A DNA stretch of 50,028 bases from an uncultured Collinsella sp. (GTDB lineage Bacteria; Actinomycetota; Coriobacteriia; Coriobacteriales; Coriobacteriaceae), in NCBI GenBank assembly GCA_958428675.1, contig CAUAGV010000001.1, forward strand, positions 1 to 50,028, written 5' to 3'. Numbering within the stretch: the first letter of the stretch is position 1; each line of letters opens with the position of its first letter. The notes below the pieces were generated by a model that was not told the DNA's origin, did not search any database, and saw only the letters and a list, made by a program, of their open reading frames with translations. The position numbers and the translations under genes are program-made. This document shows positions 25,927 through 34,524 of the stretch, one piece after another.

Positions 25927-27417
25927 ATGAGCAAATACATCATCGGAATCGATCAATCCACGCAGGGCACCAAGGCGCTGCTGGTGGACGAGGGCGGCCA
26001 TTTGATTCATCGTGCCGACCGCTCGCATCGCCAGATTGTCAACGAGGCCGGCTGGGTGAGCCATGATCCAGCCGAGATCGCCGCCAACGTGCTGGCCGTG
26101 GCACGCGCCGTGGTGGAGGAGACCGGGGTCGATCCGGCCGACGTCGCCGGCATCGGCATCTCCAACCAGCGCGAGACCACCGTTGCCTGGAACCGCACGA
26201 CGGGCGAGCCGCTGTGCGACGCCGTGGTGTGGCAGTGTGCCCGCGCCCGCGAGCTGTGCGACAAGCTGGCGGCGCGCGAGGACGTGGCCGAGCTGGTGCG
26301 CGACACGACGGGTCTGGTACTCTCGCCCTACTATCCGGCGGGCAAGATGGCTTGGATTCTCGCGAACGTTCCCACGGCTGCCGAGGCCGCGGCGGCAGGC
26401 GAGCTGTGTCTGGGCACCATCGATGCCTGGGTGGTCTGGACGCTCACGGGCGGCGCGGAGTTTCGCTGCGACTGGTCCAATGCCAGCCGTACGCAGCTTT
26501 TTGACCTGCGCCGTGGCTGCTGGAGCGAGCCGGTGTGCGAGGCCTTTGGCGTCGATCCGGCGTGCCTGCCGCAGGTGACCGACTCCGACGGCCTGTTCGG
26601 CACAACGAACCTGGGCGGCTTTTTGCCGACGCCCGTGCCCATTCACGGCGTGCTCGGCGACAGCCATGCCGCCTTGTTTGCCCAAGGCTGCCATAGCCGC
26701 GGCATGGCCAAGGCGACCTATGGCACCGGCAGCTCGGTCATGATGAACGTCGGCGACGAGTTTGTCGCCAGCTCGCACGGGCTTTCCAGCTCGCTCGCAT
26801 GGCGTATGGACGGTGTGACCGAGTACGTGCTCGAGGGCAACGTGAGCTACGCCGGCGCCGTCAAGACGTGGCTGCGCGACGACCTGGAACTCATCAACAA
26901 TCCCGAGGAAGTCACCGACCTGTGTTACGCCGCCAATCCGGCGAGCCGCGTCTACTTTGTACCGGCGTTCACTGGCCTGGGCGCGCCGCACTGGGCGAGC
27001 GATGCCGAGGGCTGCGTCTTTGGCATGACGCGCACCACGGGCCGTGCGGAGTTCGTAAAGGCCGCCGACGAGTCGATCGCCTATCAGATCTTCGACGTGA
27101 TCGATGCGATGGTCGAGGATTCGGGCGCGGCACTGGCCGAGCTTCGTGTTGACGGCGGTCCCACGCGCGACGCGTACCTGATGCAGTTTGAGAGCGACCT
27201 GGTCGGCTCGCCCATCCGCATTGCGAGCAACGACGAGATGAGCGGTCTGGGCGCGGCCTGGGCCTGCGGCATTGCGCTGGGCATGTACACGCGCGACGTC
27301 GTCGACGTCTACGGCGCCCGCGGCATCGTGGAGCCTGCCATGTCTGCCGACGAACGAGCCAAAAAGATCGCCGGCTGGCGCCATGCCGTCAAATCAACAA
27401 TTGCATACACTGCCTAG
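25927..27417 (+). CDS. FGGY-family carbohydrate kinase (glycerol kinase-like)
   Basis: A 496-residue sugar kinase. The N-terminal phosphate loop is YIIGIDQSTQGTKALLVDE; GISNQRETTVAW, SPYYPAGKMAWIL and GDSHAALFAQG follow in family order; the C-terminal FGGY domain starts at VYFVPAFTGLGAPHWASDAEG and contains DGGPTRDAYLMQFESDLVG. By similarity it is nearest to glycerol kinase among well-known members, but FGGY enzymes act on many polyols and ketoses. Placed after an isomerase and a two-part transketolase, it probably phosphorylates the isomerase's ketose, as apulose kinase AplK does in the apiose route. ATG at 25927 has GGGAGAG upstream. A palindrome separates it from the transketolase genes. 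Confidence 0.88.
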   Translation: MSKYIIGIDQSTQGTKALLVDEGGHLIHRADRSHRQIVNEAGWVSHDPAEIAANVLAVARAVVEETGVDPADVAGIGISNQRETTVAWNRTTGEPLCDAVVWQCARARELCDKLAAREDVAELVRDTTGLVLSPYYPAGKMAWILANVPTAAEAAAAGELCLGTIDAWVVWTLTGGAEFRCDWSNASRTQLFDLRRGCWSEPVCEAFGVDPACLPQVTDSDGLFGTTNLGGFLPTPVPIHGVLGDSHAALFAQGCHSRGMAKATYGTGSSVMMNVGDEFVASSHGLSSSLAWRMDGVTEYVLEGNVSYAGAVKTWLRDDLELINNPEEVTDLCYAANPASRVYFVPAFTGLGAPHWASDAEGCVFGMTRTTGRAEFVKAADESIAYQIFDVIDAMVEDSGAALAELRVDGGPTRDAYLMQFESDLVGSPIRIASNDEMSGLGAAWACGIALGMYTRDVVDVYGARGIVEPAMSADERAKKIAGWRHAVKSTIAYTA

Positions 27418-27468
27418 GCGGCTGCGCGGCACCCAAGGATTTTTTCTGGGGATTAAACACTCATTGAT

Positions 27469-27506
27469 CCCCGTCCCGGGCAGCTCATTTGGGACGGGGC
27501 TTTTTT
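27469..27506 (+). terminator. Terminator after the kinase gene
   Basis: CCCCGTCCC (27469-27477) pairs perfectly with GGGACGGGG (27491-27499), followed by C and six T residues. Confidence 0.9.
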
Positions 27507-27582
27507 GACTGGTATGATTGGTGCGACCATTCGAACCAGCTAAAAGAGCCCCGTCCTAAATTGACTATCGAGAGGATCTGCC

Positions 27583-28071
27583 ATGGAGCGCATCGCGAGT
27601 TTTTCCGTTGACCATCTGCTGCTCGAGCCCGGCGTGTATGTGAGCCGCATCGACCGCGATCCGGCGACCGGCACCGCCGTCACCACCTTTGACCTGCGCC
27701 TGACCACGCCCAACAAGGAGCCGGTCATGAACACGGCCGAGTGCCACACCATCGAGCACCTGGGCGCGACGTTCCTTAGCAATCATGCCGAGTGGTCGAG
27801 TCGTATCGTTTACTTTGGCCCCATGGGCTGCCGCACGGGCTTTTACCTGGTTGTCTTTGGCGAGCTGACGAGCGAGGAGATCTTGCCGCTCGTATGCGAG
27901 CTGTTCGAGTTCGTCGCTGGCTTTGAGGGTGATGTCCCCGGCGCCGCTCCCGAGGAGTGCGGCAACTACCTGGACCAGAACCTCCCCATGGCAAACTGGC
28001 TCGCGCGCCGCTATCTCGACCGTGACCTGGCCGATATCGACGAGAAGCACCTGCACTACCAGCAGGCGTAA
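27583..28071 (+). CDS. luxS: S-ribosylhomocysteine lyase LuxS
   Basis: A 162-residue enzyme with the full LuxS active site: HTIEH (His55, Glu58, His59) and Cys125 in EECGNYLD bind the metal, and Cys82 in FGPMGCRTGFYL is the catalytic residue. It cleaves S-ribosylhomocysteine to homocysteine and DPD, the precursor of the AI-2 signal, in the methyl cycle. It has its own terminator on each side and is probably a single-gene unit unrelated to the sugar genes around it. GAGAGG before the ATG is a plausible ribosome-binding site. Confidence 0.97.
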   Translation: MERIASFSVDHLLLEPGVYVSRIDRDPATGTAVTTFDLRLTTPNKEPVMNTAECHTIEHLGATFLSNHAEWSSRIVYFGPMGCRTGFYLVVFGELTSEEILPLVCELFEFVAGFEGDVPGAAPEECGNYLDQNLPMANWLARRYLDRDLADIDEKHLHYQQA

Positions 28072-28100
28072 GGGCTTTATCGTCCAAAACGCGCGCATTG

Positions 28101-28131
28101 GGCGCCTTCGCTTATGCGGGGGCGCCTTTTT
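28101..28131 (+). terminator. Terminator after luxS
   Basis: GGCGCCTTCGC pairs with GCGGGGGCGCC (two G-U pairs) around a TTAT loop and runs into five T residues. Confidence 0.85.
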
Positions 28132-28180
28132 GTTGAGTGGCCGGGATGAGCGTTCAAAATCGCTCATGTTTGTTCTAGAA

Positions 28181-28206
28181 TGTTCGTATAGTCACATTTA
28201 CGAACA
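28181..28206 (+). promoter_or_regulatory. Operator-like inverted repeat before the DUF4867 gene
   Basis: TGTTCGTA (28181-28188) and TACGAACA (28199-28206) are perfect inverse copies 10 bases apart. The right arm touches the ribosome-binding site CAGGAG, so a bound protein or a hairpin could block expression. Confidence 0.4.
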
Positions 28207-28215
28207 GGAGTGAAC

Positions 28216-28860
28216 ATGCATATCTATTCTGTCAACGATCCCGAGTTCAAATCCTATGGCAACGTTTGGGATGGCGTTCCGTCCGAGCTCACGTCGCCCG
28301 TGCTCGAGGCGCTCTCTGCCACGCCCATTCCCGAGGGCAGTAAGTACGTAGCAAGTGCGCCGGAGCTCGAGGGCGTCAAGGACGCCGACAAATTCGGCTT
28401 TCTCATGTTTGGCGGCCGCCCCTTCCAGCTCGGCTGGTGCAACGGCCACAACACACGCCTCAACTGCCTGGAGTATCACCGCGCCAGCGAGTTTAACCTG
28501 GGTGCCCGCGACTTTATCCTGCTCGTGGCGCATCGCTGGGAGATCGAGGACCGCAAGCTCGACACCGCGTGCGTCAAGGCGTTCCGCGTGCCGGCGGGTA
28601 CGGTCGTCGAAGTCTTCAACACCACGCTCCACTACACGCCGTGCATGGTCGACGATGGCGGCTTCCAGGTGATGGTTGCGCTGCCCGCCGGCACCAATGG
28701 TCCGCGCCCCGAGGGTGCAGCCGACATGCCCGCTGCCGGCGACAGCTACTGCTACTGGAAGGCCGACAAATGGGTTCTCTGCCACGCCGATAGCCCCAAG
28801 GCTGCCGAGGGCGGCTACGTGGGCCTCATCGGCAAGAACCTCGACATCACCTGCGACTAG
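28216..28860 (+). CDS. DUF4867 family protein
   Basis: A 214-residue protein of the DUF4867 family, recognised by IYSVNDPEFKSYG at the N-terminus, GWCNGHNTRLNCLEYHRASEFN in the middle and VPAGTVVEVFNTTLHYTPC later. The conserved His and Glu residues in the middle motif suggest a cupin-like metal site, and related genes often sit near carbohydrate genes; an isomerase-like role on a sugar is possible but unproved. No signal peptide. ATG at 28216 has CAGGAG 5 bases upstream. It is flanked by an inverted repeat upstream and a hairpin cluster downstream, so it seems to be expressed alone. Confidence 0.85.
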   Translation: MHIYSVNDPEFKSYGNVWDGVPSELTSPVLEALSATPIPEGSKYVASAPELEGVKDADKFGFLMFGGRPFQLGWCNGHNTRLNCLEYHRASEFNLGARDFILLVAHRWEIEDRKLDTACVKAFRVPAGTVVEVFNTTLHYTPCMVDDGGFQVMVALPAGTNGPRPEGAADMPAAGDSYCYWKADKWVLCHADSPKAAEGGYVGLIGKNLDITCD

Positions 28861-28870
28861 GGGGCTTCCT

Positions 28871-29057
28871 GTTTGTCTCGATCTGTAACATCTGACGGGC
28901 CAAATCGTCTCTTCCTGTTACAGATTGAGATAAACCGCAGAGGGTGCCCGAAAGATCTCGATCTGTAACACCAGGCCCGGTTTTGGCGGTCTACCTGTTA
29001 CAGATCGAGACAAACCTGCCCAAACCACCACAAAGGTGCCTGTCCCCTTTGTGGTGG
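28871..29057. repeat. Three tandem hairpins, two of them copies of one repeat
   Basis: The gap 28861-29218 holds no gene. Hairpin 1 (28871-28935) has arms GTTTGTCTCGATCTGTAACA and its inverse with two changes that keep G-U pairs. Hairpin 2 (28956-29010) has perfect 15-bp arms TCTCGATCTGTAACA, the same sequence again. Hairpin 3 (29025-29057) has 12-bp arms CCACCACAAAGG; a near copy lies at 47358-47387. No T-run follows any of them. Confidence 0.75.
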
Positions 29058-29218
29058 TTGGCGGTTTGGGCGGGCAGGTATCAAAAAGTGTCAGACGGGG
29101 GCGGCTGCCGGGCGTCTGTGCGCGAAAAGAAGTGTCGGCCTGCGTCGTTGCCGTTGAGTAGCGCGCTGCTTACGGGGATACTGAAACCACGACAAACAGC
29201 GTGTGAAAGGATCGATGT

Positions 29219-30649
29219 ATGGCTTTCCGTAAAGACTTCCTGTGGGGCGGCGCAACGGCTGCCAACCAGTGCGAGGGTGCCTACGACGTGGACGGCCGCG
29301 GTCTGGCCAACGTGGATGTGGCCCCGCACGGCCCCGAGCGCTATGCGGTGGTCTCCGGCCAGCGCAAGATGCTCGACTTCGAGGACGGCTATTACTACCC
29401 CGCGCAGACCGGCATCGATTTCTATCACCACTACAAGGAGGACATCGCCCTCTTTGCCGAGATGGGCTTTAAGACCTTCCGCATGAGCCTGGCCTGGACC
29501 CGCATCTTCCCCAACGGCGACGAGACTGAGCCCAACGAGGCCGGCCTGGCCTTCTACGAGGACGTGTTCCGCGAGTGCCAGGCGCACGGCATCGAGCCGC
29601 TCGTGACCATCACGCACTTCGACTGCCCGATCCACCTTATCAAGGAGTACGGCGGCTGGCGCAACCGCAAGCTCATCGACTTCTACAAGAACCTCGCGAC
29701 CACGATCTTCACCCGCTACAAGGGCCTGGTGAAGTACTGGCTCACCTTCAACGAGATCAATATGATCCTGCACCTGCCGTTTATGGGTGCCGGTCTGGTC
29801 TTTGAGGAGGGCGAGAACAAGGAGGCCGTCGAGTACCTGGCCGCCCACAACGAGCTCGTCGCCAGCGCTTGGGCAACCAAGATCGCCCACGAGATCGACC
29901 CCGAGGTCAAGATCGGTTGCATGCTTGCTGCAGGTAGCTACTACCCCTACAGCTGCCGTCCGGGCGATGTGCGCCAGGCGCAGATTGACAACCAGAGCAA
30001 CTATTTCTTCGTCGACGTCCAGAGCCGCGGCTACTATCCGGCCTACGCCGTCAAGAAGCTTGAGCGCTTGGGTATCGACGTGGGCATGACGGATGAGGAC
30101 CGCGAGATCCTGGCCGCTAACACCGTCGACTTCATCAGCTTTAGCTACTACTCCACCCGCTGCTCCGCCGGTGCCGATAACCCCGATGTCGAGAAGACCA
30201 AGGGCAACGCCTTCGCCGGCGCCAAGAACCCTTATCTGCAGGAGAGCCAGTGGGGCTGGGCCATCGATCCGCTGGGCTTCCGTATTACGCTCAACGACCT
30301 GTACGACCGTTATCAGAAGCCGCTGTTTGTGGTCGAGAACGGTCTGGGCGCCAAGGATGTTGTCGAGGAGGATGGCTCCATCAACGACGACTACCGTATC
30401 GACTACCTGCGCCAGCACATCGCCGCGATGCGCGATGCGGTGACCGAGGACGGCGTTGACCTGTTGGGCTACACTACCTGGGGTCCGATCGACCTGGTTT
30501 CGGCCGGCACGGGCGAGATGTCCAAGCGCTACGGCTTTATCTATGTCGACCGCGACGATGCAGGCAACGGCACCCTCAAGCGTTCCAAAAAGAAGAGCTT
30601 TCACTGGTACAAGCATGTCATTGAAACGAATGGTGAGGATCTGTCCTAA
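29219..30649 (+). CDS. GH1 6-phospho-beta-glucosidase (second copy)
   Basis: A 476-residue GH1 enzyme, closely related to the one at 19716 but with genome-typical high-GC codons. It has FLWGGATAANQCEGAY at the N-terminus, the acid/base Glu in LTFNEIN, the nucleophile Glu in LFVVENGLG, and the 6-phosphate-binding GEMSKRYGFIYVDRDD. It should hydrolyse a PTS-delivered 6-phospho-beta-glucoside in the cytoplasm. GAAAGG lies 8 bases before the ATG. No PTS gene is adjacent; the nearest one downstream (34525) is a candidate partner. A terminator follows. Confidence 0.94.
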   Translation: MAFRKDFLWGGATAANQCEGAYDVDGRGLANVDVAPHGPERYAVVSGQRKMLDFEDGYYYPAQTGIDFYHHYKEDIALFAEMGFKTFRMSLAWTRIFPNGDETEPNEAGLAFYEDVFRECQAHGIEPLVTITHFDCPIHLIKEYGGWRNRKLIDFYKNLATTIFTRYKGLVKYWLTFNEINMILHLPFMGAGLVFEEGENKEAVEYLAAHNELVASAWATKIAHEIDPEVKIGCMLAAGSYYPYSCRPGDVRQAQIDNQSNYFFVDVQSRGYYPAYAVKKLERLGIDVGMTDEDREILAANTVDFISFSYYSTRCSAGADNPDVEKTKGNAFAGAKNPYLQESQWGWAIDPLGFRITLNDLYDRYQKPLFVVENGLGAKDVVEEDGSINDDYRIDYLRQHIAAMRDAVTEDGVDLLGYTTWGPIDLVSAGTGEMSKRYGFIYVDRDDAGNGTLKRSKKKSFHWYKHVIETNGEDLS

Positions 30650-30684
30650 GGAAGCCGAGACACTCAACTTCAGAGTTTCCTAAC

Positions 30685-30727
30685 CAAAACGCCCGGCGAG
30701 CAGTTAATGCCCGCCGGGCGTTTTGTT
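30685..30727 (+). terminator. Terminator after the second GH1 gene
   Basis: CAAAACGCCCGGCG pairs with CGCCGGGCGTTTTG around a 13-base loop; the TTTT of the right arm acts as the tail. It can work in both directions. Confidence 0.85.
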
Positions 30728-30744
30728 AGAAGAAGTGAAAGCAC

Positions 30745-30842
30745 TCATTGGGGACGTACTTAAATGAGTGCCCGCAGAATGAGAGTGGATAATCTCCCGT
30801 TTTTGGCCTGCGTCAGGCCCAAGTGGGAGATTTTCCACTCTC
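30745..30842. repeat. Palindromic intergenic repeat, copy A
   Basis: One inverted copy of the 20-mer (30745-30765, CATTGGGGACGTACTTAAAT) is followed by a hairpin with arms GAGAGTGGATAATCTCCC (30781-30798) and its inverse with one mismatch (30825-30842). An inner hairpin GGCCTG-CGT-CAGGCC lies between the arms. Fuller copies are at 42484-42606 and 48582-48704. Confidence 0.8.
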
Positions 30843-30918
30843 GTTGTTTGGGTGTCCAAAAATCCCCGCTCGTTTGGCGCCTGGGGACACTCTTTGTCGA
30901 ATGTGGGCGCCGTCCTTG

Positions 30919-32430
30919 CTATGCCACGGTTACGGCGACCTGGGCGTAGCGGCTGCAGGGGCGCTCGGCGCGCGTCTGCACGGTAAGGGTGAGCACGAAG
31001 CGGTCGCCGGGCCGCGCGTCGGCGGGCACGATGAAAGCGGTGTCTACCGTGCATTCTTGCCACAGCGACAGATCCTGGGCGCCTGCATAGCTCGACGGGT
31101 CCACGGCGACATCCCAATGTACATCGAAGCCCTTGCCGTCGGGGTCGACGATGGTCGCTGTAAGGTTGACGCGCTCGCCGGCTGCGGCGCTGCGGTCGGC
31201 AGTGACCTCGACAACATGCGCCGGATGCGAGCAGATAGCCGGATCATGGGCGCACCATTGTGCGCGGGCGGCAAAGTCTTCCTGATAGGCGCGCAGGTAG
31301 GGATTGGGATTGTCGTCTGTGGGCGTGCTGAGGGCGGCAAAACCGGAAGGTGCGTCCGCATCGGGATGCCCATCAAGAAACATGCGGCCCAGCAGCGTAT
31401 CGAAGCCGCGGTCATCGATACCGCGCAGGCCAAACGGCAGCAGCGGAATATAGGTCATGCTGTCGCCTTCGGCCATAAAATCGCCGCGCTCAAACTGCAC
31501 CGCGGGTATGCCTTCCAGGCCCCAATCCAGACGGGCATGCTTGCCAAACTGAAAGCGCTCGGGCTCGTTTTCGTAGACCCTGCCATCGCCATAGAGCATA
31601 TAGCGCGCCATGAGGGGGCCGTTGCCCTGCGTGAGATTCTGCTCGGGCCAAGGAGCCTGAAACAGCGGCAGTGTATCGGGCTGAGCCATCTTGGCGTCGA
31701 CATAGCCGCCATACATATAGGGCACACGCCAAAAGATGAGCTCGGGAAAGAGCTCGCGCCCATGGTCGAGCCACGAGTTATCCTGCCCTACGCCGTCCGC
31801 GACGCCCATCACGCGCACTTTCTGATAGACCCGCTGCTGCACAGTGGGCCACTCGGGCGTGGCGCGATAGCGCTCGGCAATACTCATGAGGGCGCGAACG
31901 ATCGTATTCATACCACCCCAGCTGAGCAGCCATAACGTACGCGGATCATCATCCAGAATTGCCAGCGCAATTACGCGAGACCCCTCGGTTTCCTCAGTCA
32001 CATCACCCTCAAAGGCAACATTTCCCACAAAGGTGCGCTCGATCATCTGGGCAGGCGTGGGAAACGGCGGTTCACCGGCGGCGTCCGCATTTGCCTGCAG
32101 CTGCGGCCAAGCCTGGGCATATTCATTGCTCCAAAGACTTTCGATCCAATGCTCGGGAAACGGCCGATACTCGCGAAGCTCGCCGGCCAGCGGATCGGGC
32201 TCATGAGGCACAACAGCCCACTCATAAGAGCGACGCCCCTTAGTTCGCCAATGCGGGTTCACCTCACCCAGTGCACGCACGCCATCGCCAAGAAAGTGAT
32301 ATTGCGAAGCCGTGTACACCACAGCCTCAACATCAAGCAAGTTAAGATACAGAGCCAAATGAACAAGCGAGTTCATATCGTCGACTTCCATATCGGTAGT
32401 AACAATCACCCGAGTCAAATTCTGAGACAT
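30919..32430 (-). CDS. DUF1593 (nucleoside hydrolase-like, Sde182-type) protein
   Basis: A 503-residue protein. Residues 1-320 form a DUF1593 domain, related to nucleoside hydrolases: VIVTTDMEVDDMNSLVHLALY carries the DxxxDD Ca2+-site pattern and LLSWGGMNTIVRAL follows. A C-terminal Ig-like domain (about 405-503, VVEVTADRSAAAGERVNLTATIVDPDGKGFDVHWD) ends it. Founding relatives are cellulose-associated proteins and glycan-locus proteins; a glycoside or nucleoside hydrolase activity is likely but the substrate is unknown. There is no signal peptide, so it acts inside the cell. ATG at 32430 has GGAG 8 bases upstream. It lies downstream of the esterase on the same strand, beyond a 126-bp palindrome. 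Confidence 0.85.
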   Translation of the reverse strand: MSQNLTRVIVTTDMEVDDMNSLVHLALYLNLLDVEAVVYTASQYHFLGDGVRALGEVNPHWRTKGRRSYEWAVVPHEPDPLAGELREYRPFPEHWIESLWSNEYAQAWPQLQANADAAGEPPFPTPAQMIERTFVGNVAFEGDVTEETEGSRVIALAILDDDPRTLWLLSWGGMNTIVRALMSIAERYRATPEWPTVQQRVYQKVRVMGVADGVGQDNSWLDHGRELFPELIFWRVPYMYGGYVDAKMAQPDTLPLFQAPWPEQNLTQGNGPLMARYMLYGDGRVYENEPERFQFGKHARLDWGLEGIPAVQFERGDFMAEGDSMTYIPLLPFGLRGIDDRGFDTLLGRMFLDGHPDADAPSGFAALSTPTDDNPNPYLRAYQEDFAARAQWCAHDPAICSHPAHVVEVTADRSAAAGERVNLTATIVDPDGKGFDVHWDVAVDPSSYAGAQDLSLWQECTVDTAFIVPADARPGDRFVLTLTVQTRAERPCSRYAQVAVTVA

Positions 32431-32560
32431 AAGCAAAGCTCCAACCAAAATAATTTCAGCCAGTTACGCGCAAGGCAAGACGGGACCCACGTCCTCCATC
32501 GCCACCGACCCGGCGTGCTGCCGGAAGCGGCCGGCCAGCGTTTCGAACAACGTTAACTTA

Positions 32561-32686
32561 GGGGGCTCTGACCTTTAGTTTTGTAAACATTCCGCAGCGC
32601 GAGCCCGCTTATCCGATGCTCCGAAGGAGCAGGATAAGCGGGGCTCATGCGCGAGGACGTTTACAAAACTAAAGGTCAGAGCCCCC
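32561..32686. repeat. 126-bp palindrome with perfect 28-bp arms
   Basis: The sequence at 32561-32588, starting GGGGGCTCTGACC, is repeated exactly inverted at 32659-32686, and the interior continues to pair imperfectly (GAGCCCGCTTATCC with GGATAAGCGGGGCTC; GCTCC with GGAGC at the tip). It lies between the esterase stop and the DUF1593 start. It looks like an inserted palindromic element and would fold into one long hairpin in the shared mRNA. Confidence 0.85.
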
Positions 32687-32696
32687 GATGGGATGG

Positions 32697-34034
32697 TTAC
32701 CTCGAAACCCTGGCCGACCACTCCCAGCAGCCCACCGGCTCGCCGTCGATGAGTACGTTGCCCCCGTCGAAGTCTTGATAACACAGGTCGTTGAATTGGT
32801 GGATCCACACGCCGTGGTTGAACGTCTTTTTGGCCGAGCCGTCGGCTTCGCGATACACGCCGGTCAGGTCTTCGACATGGCTAAAGTAGGTGAGGTGCAC
32901 GTTGGCGCCGGCATCACGCAGGCGCGCAAACAGCGGCAGTACGGTTCGCTGCGGCGACACGAGCTCGTCGCCCTTGGAGTGCGTAAACCACAGCGGCGTC
33001 TTGGCGAGCGCGGCCACGTCCTCGTCCGTGGCGTTGTACCACGGGGCGCAGCAGGGAAGGCCCGCGGCGAAGAAATCGGGGTAGTCGGCGCACAGGCGCA
33101 GGGTCATAAAGCCGCCGTTGGAAAGACCGGCGACCACGATGCGGTCGGTGTCGATGCGGTCGGCATGCTCGGCGACAAACTCGTCGATAAGCGCCTTGAG
33201 CACGGGGGAGTAGATGCTCTGGTTGGAGCGACCGAGTTGCTCGACGCCGTTGTCCATCCAAAACGTGGGCGACTGCGGCACGAGCACCCAGGCAAAGCCT
33301 CCAAAGTAGCGCTGGATCTGCGCCTGGCTAATGGCCGTCACGCGGTTGCCGATATAGGCGCGCGTGGCGCCTTCGCCCTGCGTGGCGCCCTTGCCCTCGC
33401 CGGCGCCGTGCAGATACACCACGAGCGGTGCCTTTTGGGGCACGACCGTCGCCTCGGGCGCAAAGGGGTTGAAGCATGCCGAGTCTTCGGCCTTAAAGCT
33501 GGGCTCAAAGAAGCCGTATTCGAGCGCGATGCCGTCGACGGCGGTCTTTTGCGTGGCGTTGCTCCAGCCTTTGAGCGCGGGGCAGATATCGCCACGGCAG
33601 GTGTCGAAGACCAGGCCGCAGGTGGGATCGTCGCCGTCGTTGCCGGGAAGAGCTGTGAGCTGCGTGATGCGCAGCTGGTCATCGAGCATGCGCGAGCCCA
33701 TGACGCCGCCTTCGATGGTCTTGGTCAGGCGCTGCTCGGCGACCTCGAGCGCCACATGGGTACCCACGGCGAGCTTACGTCCGTTCTCGTCGCACGGATA
33801 TGTGGCGAGAATGTCGATGTAACCCACGGAGGGCGCGGCATGGTCGGCGCCGCGCTCCTTGCGCATCAGAACCTCGCCCGAGCGTTCGTGACGCTCTACA
33901 TATATATGGAAGGTGTTCGCGTCGATGTCGTTGGCGCGCACGGTACAGGGCAGGTCGAGTACGACCTTGCTGATCCAGGGGCCAAAGTCGCCCAAGGTGG
34001 TGACGGTCGCGTAGGTACACAATTTGAGTTCCAT
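32697..34034 (-). CDS. Alpha/beta-hydrolase esterase with N-terminal beta domain
   Basis: A 445-residue protein. Residues 1-190 are beta-rich (an esterase Ig-like N-terminal domain); 200-430 form an alpha/beta hydrolase. APLVVYLHGAGEGKG is the oxyanion strand, GLSNGGFMTLRLC the nucleophile elbow, WFTHSKGDELVSP holds the late Asp, and the His is probably in KTFNHGVWIHQFND. The type is common in glycan-degradation loci, where relatives remove acetyl or feruloyl groups from plant polysaccharides or glycosides. No signal peptide is seen. ATG at 34034 has GGGAGG 5 bases upstream; an upstream in-frame ATG at 34154 would read through operator-like DNA. It is divergent from the second PTS gene. Confidence 0.82.
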   Translation of the reverse strand: MELKLCTYATVTTLGDFGPWISKVVLDLPCTVRANDIDANTFHIYVERHERSGEVLMRKERGADHAAPSVGYIDILATYPCDENGRKLAVGTHVALEVAEQRLTKTIEGGVMGSRMLDDQLRITQLTALPGNDGDDPTCGLVFDTCRGDICPALKGWSNATQKTAVDGIALEYGFFEPSFKAEDSACFNPFAPEATVVPQKAPLVVYLHGAGEGKGATQGEGATRAYIGNRVTAISQAQIQRYFGGFAWVLVPQSPTFWMDNGVEQLGRSNQSIYSPVLKALIDEFVAEHADRIDTDRIVVAGLSNGGFMTLRLCADYPDFFAAGLPCCAPWYNATDEDVAALAKTPLWFTHSKGDELVSPQRTVLPLFARLRDAGANVHLTYFSHVEDLTGVYREADGSAKKTFNHGVWIHQFNDLCYQDFDGGNVLIDGEPVGCWEWSARVSR

Positions 34035-34083
34035 GAGCTGCCTCCCTTGCGCCGCTAGTGGGAAACAAAAGCGGCAATACAAT

Positions 34084-34184
34084 CTAAACACGTTTAGTTT
34101 AATCCAGAAATGCAGAACAAGCTGATAAACTCGGTAAACGGCAAAATTGAACACGCCATGAACTACTAAACATATGTTTAGTAG
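34084..34184. promoter_or_regulatory. Two palindromic LacI-type operators
   Basis: The first is CTAAACACGTTTAG (34084-34097), arms CTAAAC/GTTTAG. The second is a perfect 22-bp palindrome at 34163-34184 centred on CATATG, with arms CTACTAAACAT. Both carry the TAAACA/TGTTTA core seen before the LacI gene and the isomerase operon. They lie in the 490-base gap between the divergent esterase (start 34034) and PTS (start 34525) genes, close to the esterase start. Confidence 0.7.
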
Positions 34185-34390
34185 CTTCTAGCAGGGCTTC
34201 TGTTGATGAGTTAACAGGTCATAGAGGTGTCTATCAAAATAAAATCCCACGTAAATAGCCATATATTGATAGATGGCCAAATAGATCTTCTCCCGCCATT
34301 TAAATACGCTCACCCCCGATTTCCTACCGTTCACCGGACTGTAGACGGCAAAATTGCCATAAATTCGGCGCTCCGTGAAAACTAAAGCCC

Positions 34391-34418
34391 GTAAACGTTC
34401 AGTAAACACATTGTTTAC
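34391..34418 (+). promoter_or_regulatory. Operator-like sites on the PTS side of the divergent region
   Basis: GTAAACGTTCAGTAAAC (34391-34407) overlaps GTAAAC-ACATT-GTTTAC (34402-34418). GTTCAGTAAACA is shared with the inverse of the site at 22550-22562 before the isomerase operon. The rest of the gap, 34185-34390, is A/T-rich with no gene. Confidence 0.6.
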
Positions 34419-34524
34419 AAAAGCGTATCCAAGGGTCCGGCAACCGTAAGGGGTTATAGTCGCCGGGCCAAAGGCGTGCCTAAGCCCAAGGGGGCTGGCA
34501 CACGAAGATATGGGGAGGGGTCCC

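Noticed and set aside
27583..28071. luxS as part of the sugar regulon
   Set aside because: It is bounded by terminators on both sides and belongs to the methyl cycle; its place here looks incidental.
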